Assembly: GCA_947044365.1 (NCBI GenBank)
Contig: OX345653.1
Location: forward strand, 2,179,501-2,243,500
DNA: 64,000 nucleotides
DNA from: Petrosia ficiformis
Taxonomy: Eukaryota > Porifera > Demospongiae > Haplosclerida > Petrosiidae
Direction of reading: 5' to 3'
The notes under the pieces are model-generated. The model had not been told where the DNA came from and did no database searches. It saw only the letters and a list, made by a program, of their open reading frames with translations. Of the stretch, positions 52,173-62,837 are shown one piece after another; position 1 is the first letter of the stretch; each line of letters begins with the position of its first letter. Made by a program: the position numbers and the translations under genes.

Positions 52173-54577
52173 CAATAGTCTCCACTGTCACAATAGTCTC
52201 TACTGTCACAATAGTCTCTAATATCACAGTGTAACTGCTGTCACAGTAGTCTCTATAGTCACAATAATCTCTACTCTTATTGCAGTCTATGCTGCCGCAG
52301 TATTCTGTAATGTCACGGTGGTAACTGCTGTCACAGTAGTCTGTACTTTGACAGTAGAGTGTATTGTCACTGTAGTCCCTACTGTAAATAGTCTACAGTC
52401 ACCAATAGTCTTTAACTATCACAGTAGTTTCAACTCTCACCGCAGTCACTGATGGCGCAGTAGTCTCTACTGTCACAGTAGTTTTAACTGTCACAATTGT
52501 CTCCGCTGTCACAAGTGTCTCTACTGTCACAGTAGTCTCTATAGTCACAATTGTCTCTACTGTCACAATTGTATCTACTGTCAAATTTTTCTCTACTGTA
52601 ACAGTAGTCACTACTGTCACAGTAGAGTCTATTGTCACAGTAGTCTCTACTCTCACAGTAGTCTCTACTGTCACAAGTGCCTATAGTCTCTACTGTCACA
52701 ACAATCTCTATAGTCACAAAAGTCTCTACTGTCACTGCAGTCTCTGCTGTCGCAGTATTCTCTAATGTCACGTTGGTAACTGCTGTCACAGTAGTCTATA
52801 CTCTCACAGTAGAGTCTATTGTCACAGTAGTCTCTAACTGTCACAGTATTTTCTACATTCACAGCTATCTCTGCTGTCGCAGAAGTCTCTACAGTCCGAG
52901 TAGTCTCTACTGTCACTGTAGTCTCTACTGTCAGAGTAGAGTCTATAGTCACAATAGTCTCTACTGTCAAAATAGTCTCCAATGTCACAATAGTCTATGC
53001 TGTCCCAATTGTCTCTACTGTCACAATTGTCTCTAGTGTCACAGTAGTCTCTATAGTCTGAATAGTCTTTACAGTCACAATAGTCTCTACTGTCACAATT
53101 GTCTCTACAGTCACCATTGTTTCTACTGTCACAGTTGTTTCTATAGTCATAATTGTCTCTACTGTCACAATTGTATCTACTGTCAAAATTTTCTCTACTG
53201 TAACAGTAGTCACTACTGTCACAGTAGAGTCTATTGTCACAGTAGTCTCTACTCTCACAATAGTCTTGACTGTCACAATTGTCTCTACTGTAACAGTAGT
53301 CACTACTCTCACAGTAGAGTCTATTGTCACAGTTGTCTCTACTCTCACAGTAGTCTCTACTCTCACAAGTGCCTATAGTCTGTACGGTCACAACAGTCTC
53401 TATAGTCACAATAGTCTCCACTGTCACTATTTTCTCTACTGTCACCGTAGTCTCTATAGTCACAATAGTCTCTACTGTCGCAATAGTCTCTACTGTCACA
53501 ATTGTCTCTACTGTCACAATTGTCTCTACTGTAACAGTAGTCACTACAATCACAGTAGAGTCTACTGTCACAGTAGTCTCTACTGTCACAGTAGTCTCTA
53601 TTGTCACATCACAGTAGTCTCAACTGTCACAGTAGTCTCTACTGTCACAGTAGTGTCTACAGTCAGAGTAGTCTCGACTGTCACCGTGGTAACTCCTGTC
53701 ACAGTAGTCTCTAGTCTCGCTATAGTCGCCATAGTCTATACTGCCACAATTGTCTCCACTGTCACAATTGTTTCTACTGTCAATTGTCTCCACTGTCACA
53801 ATAGTCTCTACTGTCAAAATAGTCTCAAATGTCACAGTAGTGTCTATAGTCACAATATTCCCTAGTGTCAATGCAGTCTCTGCTGTCGCAGTGTTCTCTA
53901 ATGTCACGGTGGTAACTGCTGTCACCGTAGTCTCTACTCTCACCGTAGAGTCTATTGTCACAGTAGTCTCTAACTATCACAGTAGTTTCAAAAGTCACGC
54001 TGTCTCTGCTGTTGCAGTAATCTCTACTGTCAGAGTAGTCTCTACTGTCACTGTAGTCTCTACTGTCAGAGTAGAGTCTATTTTCACAATAGTCTCTACT
54101 GTCATAGTAGTCTCTACTGTCACAAGTGCCTGTAGTCTCTATGGTCACAATAATCTCTATGGTCACAACAGTCTCTCCTGTCACAGCAGTCTCACATGTT
54201 AAAATAGTCTCTACTGTCACAATAGTCTCTACTGTCACTATAGTCTCCACTGTCACAATAGTCTCTACTCTCACAATAGTCTCTACTGTCACAAGTGCCT
54301 ATATCTCTACTGTCACAACAGTCTCTATAGTCACAATAGTCTCCACTGTCACTATTGTCTCTACTGTCACAGAGGTAACTGCTGTCACAGTAGTATCTAT
54401 AGTCACAATAGTTTCCACTGTCACATTAGTCTCAACTGTCACAATAGTCTCTACTGCCACAGTGGTAACTACTGTCACAGAAGTATCTATAGCCAAAATA
54501 TTCACTAATGTCACAGTAGTCTCTACAGTCAGATTTCTATCTACTGTTGTAGTAGTCTCAACTGTCACATACTCATA
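52173..54577 (+). repeat. 18-bp minisatellite array, right terminal part
   Basis: The last 2.4 kb of the 18-bp family, orientation P. It repeats the AAGTGCCTGTAG-headed block at 54,124. The array ends abruptly in the string CACATACTCATA, followed immediately by the first unit of the approximately 450-bp array. No degenerate transition zone is visible. Confidence 0.94.
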
Positions 54578-55019
54578 ATCTCAAGGTCAGTTGTTACGTA
54601 CTTCATGTACGGCCCTCTTTCGAGGGGGGGACTGGGATACCGGCAACTGTTCCTCCCCATCGAATATGCTATCAGTGACTCCAAATGACTTCAGGCTATT
54701 TCAATTTTCTTTTTGCATTGATTTATTTAATAACCTTGGTGACTAAATGCCAGCGCAATACTGATGAACTGAGGGAATTTTAAAACTTTTTTATTTTTTA
54801 TTTTATTTTAATTTTATTTTTTTTTTTTTTTGTCAATATATTCAATAAACTTGATAACTAAACGGCAGAGGAATGCTGACAAACTGAGATAATTTAAAAA
54901 CTTTTTTTTTTTTTTTAATGAGATTCATGGAATTATTAATGAGATTTATAAAATTATTAATGAGATTCATAGATCAAAGCCTAAACCCACAAGTGTAGCA
55001 AGTGAAAAAGTTGTAGGCA

Positions 55020-55028
55020 TATAAAAGG
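55020..55028 (+). promoter_or_regulatory. TATA box of the tandem unit (six copies)
   Basis: TATAAAAGG is invariant at 55,020, 55,561, 56,012, 56,463, 56,901 and 57,320, while neighbouring T tracts vary. An initiator-like TCATTT follows (A at 55,058 in unit 1), 38 bases downstream of the first T, somewhat more than the usual 30. The seventh unit ends before this site. A promoter is inferred, not shown. Confidence 0.55.
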
Positions 55029-55090
55029 AAAAGCAACATAAGAATGTTAGCCTGGTCATTTGGGCTGTGGCGTGGCTGCTCAGGTCCGGG

Positions 55091-55099
55091 GTGAGTATG
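55091..55099 (+). other. 5' splice-site-like motif of the tandem unit
   Basis: GGG|GTGAGTATG fits a strong animal splice donor and is unchanged in the six complete units. It sits 33 bases after the initiator-like A, so a transcript would have a very short first exon. No acceptor can be assigned with confidence. Confidence 0.45.
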
Positions 55100-55120
55100 T
55101 CATTGTTAGTGATGTTTGAC

Positions 55121-55135
55121 GAGATCCTAGATCTC
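55121..55135. repeat. Palindromic unit junction GAGATCCTAGATCTC
   Basis: Six-base arms around CTA lie exactly at each unit boundary, starting at 55,121, 55,662, 56,113, 56,564, 57,002 and 57,421. The array's left edge begins with the right half (ATCTC). The unit therefore has short inverted ends GATCTC...GAGATC separated by CTA. Confidence 0.85.
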
Positions 55136-55149
55136 AAGGTCAGTTGTTA

Positions 55150-55179
55150 CGTACTTCGTGTACGGCCCTCTTTCGAGGG
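55150..55179 (+). other. Two adjacent short hairpins in the tandem unit
   Basis: CGTAC-TTCGT-GTACG (55,150-55,164) is followed by CCCTC-TTTC-GAGGG (55,166-55,179). Unit 1 has TTCAT in the first loop, which keeps the stem. Unit 7 has GTCCG, which breaks it. They lie downstream of the splice-like motif, so they would be within a transcript that crosses the unit boundary. Confidence 0.55.
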
Positions 55180-58100
55180 GGGACTGGGATACCGGCAACT
55201 GTTCCTCCCCATCAAATAAGCTATCAGTGACTCCAAATGACTTCAGGCTTTTTCAATTATCTTTTTGTTTTAACTTATTCAATAAACTTGATAACTAAAC
55301 GGCAGCGGAATGCTGACAAACTGAGATAATTTTAAAACTTTTTTTTTTTTTTTTTTTTTTGTCAATTTATTTAATAAACTTGATAACTAAACGAGCGGGG
55401 AATGCCGATGAACTAAAAAATTTTTTTTTTTTTTTTAATGATATTTATAGAATTATTAATGAGATTCATAGAATTATTAATGAGATTCATAGAATTATTA
55501 ATGAGATTCATAGATCAAAGCCTAAACCCACAAGTGTAGCAAGTGAAAATGTTTTAGCCATATAAAAGGAAAAGAAACATAAGAATGTTAGCCTGGTCAT
55601 TTGGGCTGTGGCGTGGCTGCTCAGGTCCGGGGTGAGTATGTCATTGTTAGTGATGTTTGACGAGATCCTAGATCTCAAGGTCAGTTGTTACGTACTTCGT
55701 GTACGGCCCTCTTTCGAGGGGGGACTGGGATACCGGCAACTGTTCCTCCCCATCAAATAGGCTATCAGTGACACCAAATGACTTCAGGCTTTTTCAATTT
55801 CCTTTTTGCTTTAATAAGCTTGATAACTAAAGGGCCGGGCAATGCCAATAAACTAAAAAATTATTTATTTATTTATTTTTTTTTTTTAATGAGATTTATA
55901 GAATTATTAATGAGATTCATAGAATTATTAATGAGATTCATAGAATTATTAATGAGATTCATAGATCAAAGCCTAATCCCACAAGTGTAGCAAGTGAAAA
56001 TGTTTTAGCCATATAAAAGGAAAAGAAACATAAGAATGTTAGCCTGGTCATTTGGGCTGTGGCGTGGCTGCTCAAGTCCGGGGTGAGTATGTCATTGTTA
56101 GTGATGTTTGACGAGATCCTAGATCTCAAGGTCAGTTGTTACGTACTTCGTGTACGGCCCTCTTTCGAGGGGGGACTGGGATACCGGCAACTGTTCCTCC
56201 CCATCAAATAAGCTATCAGTGACACCAAATGACTTCAGGCTTTTTCAATTTCCTTTTTGCTTTAATAAACTTGATAACTAAAGGGCCTGGGAATGCCAAT
56301 GAACTAAAAAAAATTTTTATTTTTATTTTTATTTTTTTAATGAGATTTATAGAATTATTAATGAGATTCATAGAATTATTAATGAGATTCATAGAATTAT
56401 TAATGAGATTCATAGATCAAAGCCTAAACCCACAAGTGTAGCAAGTGAAAATGTTTTAGCCATATAAAAGGAAAAGAAACATAAGAATGTTAGCCTGGTC
56501 ATTTGGGCTGTGGCGTGGCTGCTCAGGTCCGGGGTGAGTATGTCATTGTTAGTGATGTTTGACGAGATCCTAGATCTCAAGGTCAGTTGTTACGTACTTC
56601 GTGTACGGCCCTCTTTCGAGGGGGGACTGGGATACCGGCAACTGTTCCTCCCCATCAAATAAGCTATCAGTGACACCAAATGACTTCAGGCTTTTTCAAT
56701 TTCCTTTTTGCTTTAATAAACTTGATAACTATAGGGCCAAGGTATGCCGATGAACTAAAAATTTTTTTTTTTTTTTAATGCGATTTATAGAATTATTAAT
56801 GAGATTCATAGAATTATTAATGAGATTCATAGAATTATTAATGAGATTCATAGATCAAAGCCTAAACCCACAAGTGTAGCAAGTGAAAATGTTTTAGCCA
56901 TATAAAAGGAAAAGAAACATAAGAATGTTAGCCTGGTCATTTGGGCTGTGGCGTGGCTGCTCAGGTCCGGGGTGAGTATGTCATTGTTAGTGATGTTTGA
57001 CGAGATCCTAGATCTCAAGGTCAGTTGTTACGTACTTCGTGTACGGCCCTCTTTCGAGGGGGGACTGGGATACCGGCAACTGTTCCTCCCCATCAAATAA
57101 GCTATCAGCGACACCAAATGACTTCAGGCTTTTTCAATTTCCTTTTTGCTTTAATAAACTTGATAACTAAAGGGCCGGGGGATGCCGATGAACTAAAAAA
57201 AATTTTTTTTTTTTTTAATGATATTTATAGAATTATTAATGAGATTCATAGAATTATTAATGAGATTCATAGATGAAAGCCTAAACCCACAAGTGTAGCA
57301 AGTGAAAATGTTTTAGCCATATAAAAGGAAAAGAAACATAAGAATGTTAGCCTGGTCATTTGGGCTGTGGCGTGGCTGCTCAGGTCCGGGGTGAGTATGT
57401 CATTGTTAGTGATGTTTGACGAGATCCTAGATCTCAAGGTCAGTTGTTACGTACTTCGTGTCCGGCCCTCTTTCGAGGGGGGACTGGGATACCGGCAACT
57501 GTTCCTCCCCATCAAATAAGCTATCAGTGACTCCAAATGACTTCAGGCTTTTTCAATTATCTTTTTGTTTTAATTCATTCAATAAACTTGATAACTAAAC
57601 GGCAGCGGAATGCTGACAAACTGAGATAATTTAAAAACTTTTTATTTTATTTTTTTTTGTCAATTTATGGAATAAACTTGATAACTAAACGGCAGAGGAA
57701 TGCTGACGAACTTAGATAATTTAAAAACTTTTTTTTTTTTTTTTTTTTTAATGAGATTCATGAAATTATTAATGAGATTCTTAGAATTATTAATGAGAAT
57801 CATAGAATTAGTAATGAAATTCATAGATCAAAGCCTAACGGAGTCCATTAGGACCCAATAGGAGTCCACTAAAACCCGTTATGATTCCACTAGGACCCAT
57901 AAGTTATCCACTAGGACCCAATAGGAGTCCACTAGGACCCATAAGTAGTCCACTAGGACCAAATAGGAGTCCAATAGGACCGATAATGAGTCCACTGGGA
58001 CCCAATTGGAGTCCACTATGACCCATAAGTAGTCCACTAGTACCAATAAGGAGTCCTCTATGACCCAATAAGATTCTACTAAATCCCGTTATTAGTCCAC

Positions 58101-58620
58101 TAGAACCAATTAGGATTCCACTAGATCCCAAAAGGGGTCCATTAAGACCCAATAGGAGTCCACTAAGACTCATAAGGAGTCCAATAGGACTCCACTAGGA
58201 CCCATTATGACTCCACTAGGACCAATTAGGAGTACAATGTGACCCATAAGTAGTCCACTGGGACCAATAAGGAGTCCACTAGGACCCATTAGGAGTCCAC
58301 TAGGAACCATAAGGAGTCCACTAGGACCCAATAGGTGTCCACTAGATCACAAAAGAAGTCAACTAGGACCCATTAGGAGTCCACTAGATCTCAAAAGAAG
58401 TCAATTAGGACCCATTAGGAGTCCACTAGGACCCATTAGGAGTCCACTAAGACCCATTATGAGTCCACTAGGACCCATAAGGTGTCCACTAGTACCCAAT
58501 AGGTCTCTAATAGGACCCTTTACGAGTCCACTAGGACCCTTAAGGAGTCCACTAGGACCCAATAGGTGTCCACTAGATCCCGAAAGGAGTCCATTAGGAC
58601 TCAATATGAGTCCACTAAGA

Positions 58621-60890
58621 CCCGTTATGAGTCTACTAGGAACAATTAGGAGTCCCTTAATTACAATAGGACTCCACTAGGACCCATTAGGAGTCCAATA
58701 GGACACACATAGAGTCCAGTAGGACCGATAAGGACTCCACTAGGACCCATTAGGACTCCATTAGGACTCATTAGGAGTCTACTAGGATGCATAAGGAGTC
58801 CACTAGGACCAACTAGGAGTTTAATAAGACCATTTATGAGTCCACTAGGATCAATTAGAAGTCCACTAGGACCCAACAGGACTCCATTAGGACCCATAAG
58901 GAGTTCATTAGGACCAAATAGGAGTCCACTAGGGCACATTAGGAGTCTAATAGAACCCATTATGATTCCACTAGATCCCAAAAGGAGTCCATTACGACCA
59001 AATAGGAGTCCACTAGGACTCATTAGGTGTCCACTAGGACCCATTTGGGGTCCATTAGGACCCATAATGAGTCCTCTAGGACCCATAAGGTGTCCACTAG
59101 GACCCATTAGGAGTCCACTAGGACCCATAAGTAGTCCACTAGGACCCAATAGGAGTCCAGTAGGACCAATAAGGAGTCCACTAGGACCCATTAGGACTCC
59201 ATTAGGACCCATTAGGAGTCCAATAGGACCCATAAGGTGTCCACTAGGACTCAATAGGAGTCCAATAGGACACACTAGGAGTCCAATAGGACCGATAAGG
59301 ATTCCACTAGGACACAGTATGAGTCCACAAGGACCCATAAGGAGTCCATTATGACCCAATAGGAGTCCACTATATCCCGAAAGGAGTCCATTAGGACCCA
59401 ATAGGAGCCCACTAAGACCCGTTATGATTCTACTAGGAATAATTAGGAGTCCGTTAGGTACAATAGAACTCCACTAGGACCCATTAGGAGTCCAGTAGGT
59501 CCAATTAGGAGTCCACTGTGACCATAAGTAGTCCACTGGGTCCAATAAGGAATCCTCTAGACCCATTAGTAGTCCACTAGGACCCAATAGGAGTCCAATA
59601 GGACCGATAAGGAGTCCACTAGTACCCAATAGGTGTCCACTATGATCCATAAAGAGTCCACTTGCACCCATCAGGAGTCCAGAAGGACCCAATAGGAGTT
59701 CACTAGATCTCAAAAGAAGTCAATTAGGACCCATTAGGAGTCCACTAGGAGTCCACTAGGACCCAATAGGAGTCCACTAAGACCCATTATGTGTCCACTA
59801 GGACCCATAAGGAGTCCACTAGTACCCAATAGGTCTCCACAAGGACCCTTTACGAGTCCACTAGGACCCTTTAGGAGTCCACTAGGACCCAATAGGAGTC
59901 CGCTAAGACCCGTTATGAGTCTACTAGGAACAATTAGGAGTCCCTTAGGTACAATAGGACTCCACTAGGACCCATTAGGAGTCCAATAAGACACACTTAG
60001 AGTCCAGTAGGACCGATAAGGAATCCACTAGGACCCAATAGGACTCCACTAGGACCCATTAGGACTCCATTAGGACCCATTAGGAGTCCACTAGGACCCA
60101 TAAGGTGTCCACTAAGACTCATTAGGAGTCCACTAGGACCCATAAGTAGTCCACTAGGACCCAATAGGAGTCCACTAACACCCGTTATGAGTCTACTAGG
60201 AACAATTAGGAGTCCCTTTGGTACAATAGGACCCCACTAGGACCCATTAGGAGTCCAATAGGACACACTTAGAGTCCAGTAGGACCGATAAGGAGTCCAC
60301 TAGGACCCAATAGGACTCCACTAGGACCCATTAGGACTCCATTAGGACCCATTAGGAGTCCACTAGGACGCATAAGGAGTCCACTAGGACCAACTAGGAG
60401 TTACTAAGACCCTTTATGAGTCCACTAGGACCAATTAGAATTCCACTAGGACCCTACAGGACTCCCTTAGGACCCATAAGGACCAAATAGGAGTCCACTA
60501 GGGCACATTAGGAGTCCAATAGGACCCATTATAATTCCACTAGATCCCAAAAGGAGTCCATTAGGACCAAATAGGAGTCCACTAGGACTCATTAGGTGTC
60601 CACTAGGACCCATTTGGAGTCCACTAGGACCCATAATGAGTACACTAGGACCCATAAGGTGTCCACTAAGACTCATTAGGAGTCCACTAGGACCCATAAG
60701 TAGTCCACTAGGACCCAATAGGAGTCCAGTAGGACCGATAAGGAGTCCACTAGGACCCAATAGGAGTCCACTAAGATCCATGAGGAGTCCACTTGCACCC
60801 ATTAGGAGTCCAGTAGGACCAATTAGGAGTCCACTAGGACCCATTAGGAGTCCATTAGGACCCTATAGGAGTCCTCTAAGACACCTCTAG
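58621..60890 (+). repeat. Higher-order repeats in the 21-bp array (approximately 1.56 kb and shorter)
   Basis: The string CCCGTTATGA with its downstream variants occurs at 58,621, 59,418, 59,909 and 60,181. The 58,621 and 60,181 copies stay parallel for about 700 bp: AGGGCACATT falls at 58,931 and 60,500, so the offset drifts from 1,560 to 1,569. The intervening copies are shorter. Confidence 0.82.
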
Positions 60891-61249
60891 GACCAATTAG
60901 GAGTGCACTAGGAACCAATAGGATTCCAATTTGACACATTCGGAGTCCACTTGCACGAATTAGGAATCCAGAAGGACCCATTAGGTGTCCACTAGTACCC
61001 ATAAGTAGTCCATTAGGACCCAATACGAGTCCCCATTGACCCAATAGGAGTCCACTTGCACCCTGTAGAAGTCCAGTAGGACCCATTAGGAGTCCACTAG
61101 GACTCCACTATGACCCATTAGGAGTCCAATAGGACACACTATGAGTCCAATAGGTCCGATAAGGAGTCCACTAGGACCCAATGGGTCTCCTCTAGGACCC
61201 ATTAGTAGTCCTCTAGGACTCCACTAGGACACATTATTTGTCCAATAGG

Positions 61250-61900
61250 ACACACTAGGAGTCCAATAGGACCGATAAGGAGTCCATTACGACCCAGTAG
61301 GAGTCCACAAGGACCCATAAGGAGTCCACTAGTACCCAATAGGTCTACATTAGGACCCTTTACTAGTCCACTAGGAACAATAAGGAGTCCACTGGGACCC
61401 ATTAGGAGTCCACTAGATCCCAAAAGGTGTCCATTAGGACCCAATATGTGTCCACTAACACCCGTTATGAGACCACTAGGACAAATTAGGAGTCCACTAG
61501 GAACAAATAGGTGTCCAATTTGACCGATTAGGAGTCCACTTGCACCAATTAGGAGTCCAGTAGGACACACTAGGAGACCAATAAGTCCGATAAAGAGTCC
61601 ACTAGGACCCAATAGGACTCCAATAGAACCCCTTAGTAGTCCATTAGGACACAATAGGACTCCATTAGGACCAATTAGGAGTCTAATAGGACCGATAAGG
61701 AGTCCACTAGGACCCAGTAGGAGTTTACAAGGACCCATAAGGAGTCCACTAGTACCCAATAGGTCTCCACTAGGACCCTTTACGAGTCCACTAGGAGCCA
61801 TAAGTATTCCTCTAGGACCCATTAGGAGTCCACTAGATCCCAAAAGGTGTTTATTAGGACCCAATAGGAGTCCACTAAGACTCGGTAGGAGTCCACTAGG
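61250..61900 (+). repeat. 420-bp tandem higher-order repeat in the 21-bp array
   Basis: ACCGATAAGG at 61,271 and 61,691 begins two similar runs that share GACCCAGTAGGAGT, CCCAATAGGTCT and CCCAAAAGGTGT in the same order. The offset of 420 is exactly 20 monomers. Confidence 0.78.
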
Positions 61901-62837
61901 AACAATAACAAGTCCACTAGGACCCAATAGGAGTCCAATAGGACCGATAACAAGTCCACTAGGACCCATTATGATTCCACTAGATCCCAAATGGAGTCCA
62001 TGATTACCCAATAAGTGTCCTCTTGGTCCCATTATGATTCCAATAGATCCCAAAAGGAGTCCATTAGTACCAAATAGAAGTCCAATACCTCCCAAAAGGA
62101 GTCCACCAGAACCAATAAGGTGTCCACTAGGACCCATTAGGAGTCCACTAGGACCCATAAGGAGTCCTCTAGGACCAAATAGAACTGTCTATCCTGTCTA
62201 TCTTGTCTATCATGTCATTCGTGTCTATACTCTCTACTCTGTTTATCCTGTAATCCCATTACTGTCTGTCCGGTCTAACCTGTATTTCCTGTATTTCCAG
62301 TCTATCTTCAATATCTTGTCTATGCTCTAGATCCTGTCTACATTTTCTAACAGTTCTATCCTCCCTATCCATTCTAACTTGCCTGTTTACCCTGTCTTTC
62401 TATTTAGTCTATTCAGCATATCCTGTCTATCCTGTCTATCCTGTCAATCCTGTCTCTCCTGTCTATATTGTCTGTCCTGTCTATCACGTCTACTATATTT
62501 ATCTTCCAAGTGTACCATGTCAATCATGTCTATCCTCTTTATTCGGTCTATCATGTCCCTCCTGTCTTTCCTGTCTATCCTGTCTGTCCTGTCTATCTTG
62601 TCTATGCTGACTATCCTGCATGTGTACCCTGTCTATCCTCTCTATCCTCTCTATCCTATCAATCATATCCATCCTGTCTAGCCTGTCTATCCTGTCAATC
62701 CTGTTTATCTTGTCTATTCTGACTATCCAGCATGTGTACCCTGTCTATCTTGTCAATTCAGAATATCCTGTCTAACCTGTCTATCCTGTCTATCTTGTCA
62801 ATTCAGCATATCCTGTCTATCCTGTCTATCCTGTCTA

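Larger units (their letters stand above)
54578..57838 (+). repeat. Seven-unit tandem array (408-553 bp units)
   Basis: Units start ATCTCAAGGTCAGTTGTTAC at 54,578, 55,131, 55,672, 56,123, 56,574, 57,012 and 57,431, giving lengths 553, 541, 451, 451, 438, 419 and 408 (last truncated). Order in a unit: two hairpins, an ACTGGGATACCGGCAAC stretch, AATAAA in TTTAATAAACTTGATAAC, a T-rich tract, three or four 21-bp AATGAGATTCATAGAATTAT repeats, a conserved AAGCCTAAACCCACAAG stretch, TATAAAAGG, a short GC-richer stretch and GTGAGTATG. Units 1, 2 and 7 carry an extra approximately 90-bp copy of the AATAAACTTGATAAC to T-tract part. No family was recognised. Confidence 0.93.
57839..62183 (+). repeat. 21-bp minisatellite array
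   Basis: About 207 monomers with core GGAGTCCACTAGGACC followed by a short AT-rich end (CATTA, CATAA or CAATA), all in one orientation. Each core holds the inverted repeat GTCC-ACTA-GGAC. The period of 21 gives long frames such as 246 aa (58,661-59,401, minus) and 318 aa (61,202-62,158, minus) made of G-P-S-G-L-L-M repeats. These lack any non-repeat sequence and are not called as genes. Variants such as ATCCCAAAAGG and GACCGATAAGG mark higher-order copies. Confidence 0.96.

Noticed and set aside
1..54577. CRISPR-like array
   Set aside because: There are no unique spacers between conserved repeats; all monomers are contiguous variants of one sequence, and the window is eukaryotic.
1..54577. 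Helitron termini, because monomers begin TCTCTACT and the approximately 450-bp units join as CTAG|A|TCTC
   Set aside because: The resemblance is short. No stable hairpin lies 10-15 bases before CTAG in the units, and no helicase or Rep sequence is present. The inverted ends GATCTC/GAGATC fit the junction better.
1..54577. V(D)J-type recombination signals from CACAGTG strings such as GTCACAGTGGTAACTG
   Set aside because: The heptamer is an expected monomer variant and no A-rich nonamer at 12 or 23 bases was seen.
55165..55180. Histone-mRNA-type 3' stem-loop in the CCCTC-TTTC-GAGGG hairpin
   Set aside because: The loop matches, but the conserved GG...CC base of the stem is absent and there is no purine-rich downstream element or histone gene.
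57025..57276. An 83-aa plus-strand frame in the sixth approximately 450-bp unit as a gene
   Set aside because: The equivalent frames in other units have different lengths and are broken by T-tract length changes, so no coding constraint is apparent.
54578..57838. 5S rRNA or tRNA genes in the tandem units
   Set aside because: No internal promoter boxes, cloverleaf or 5S core could be recognised.
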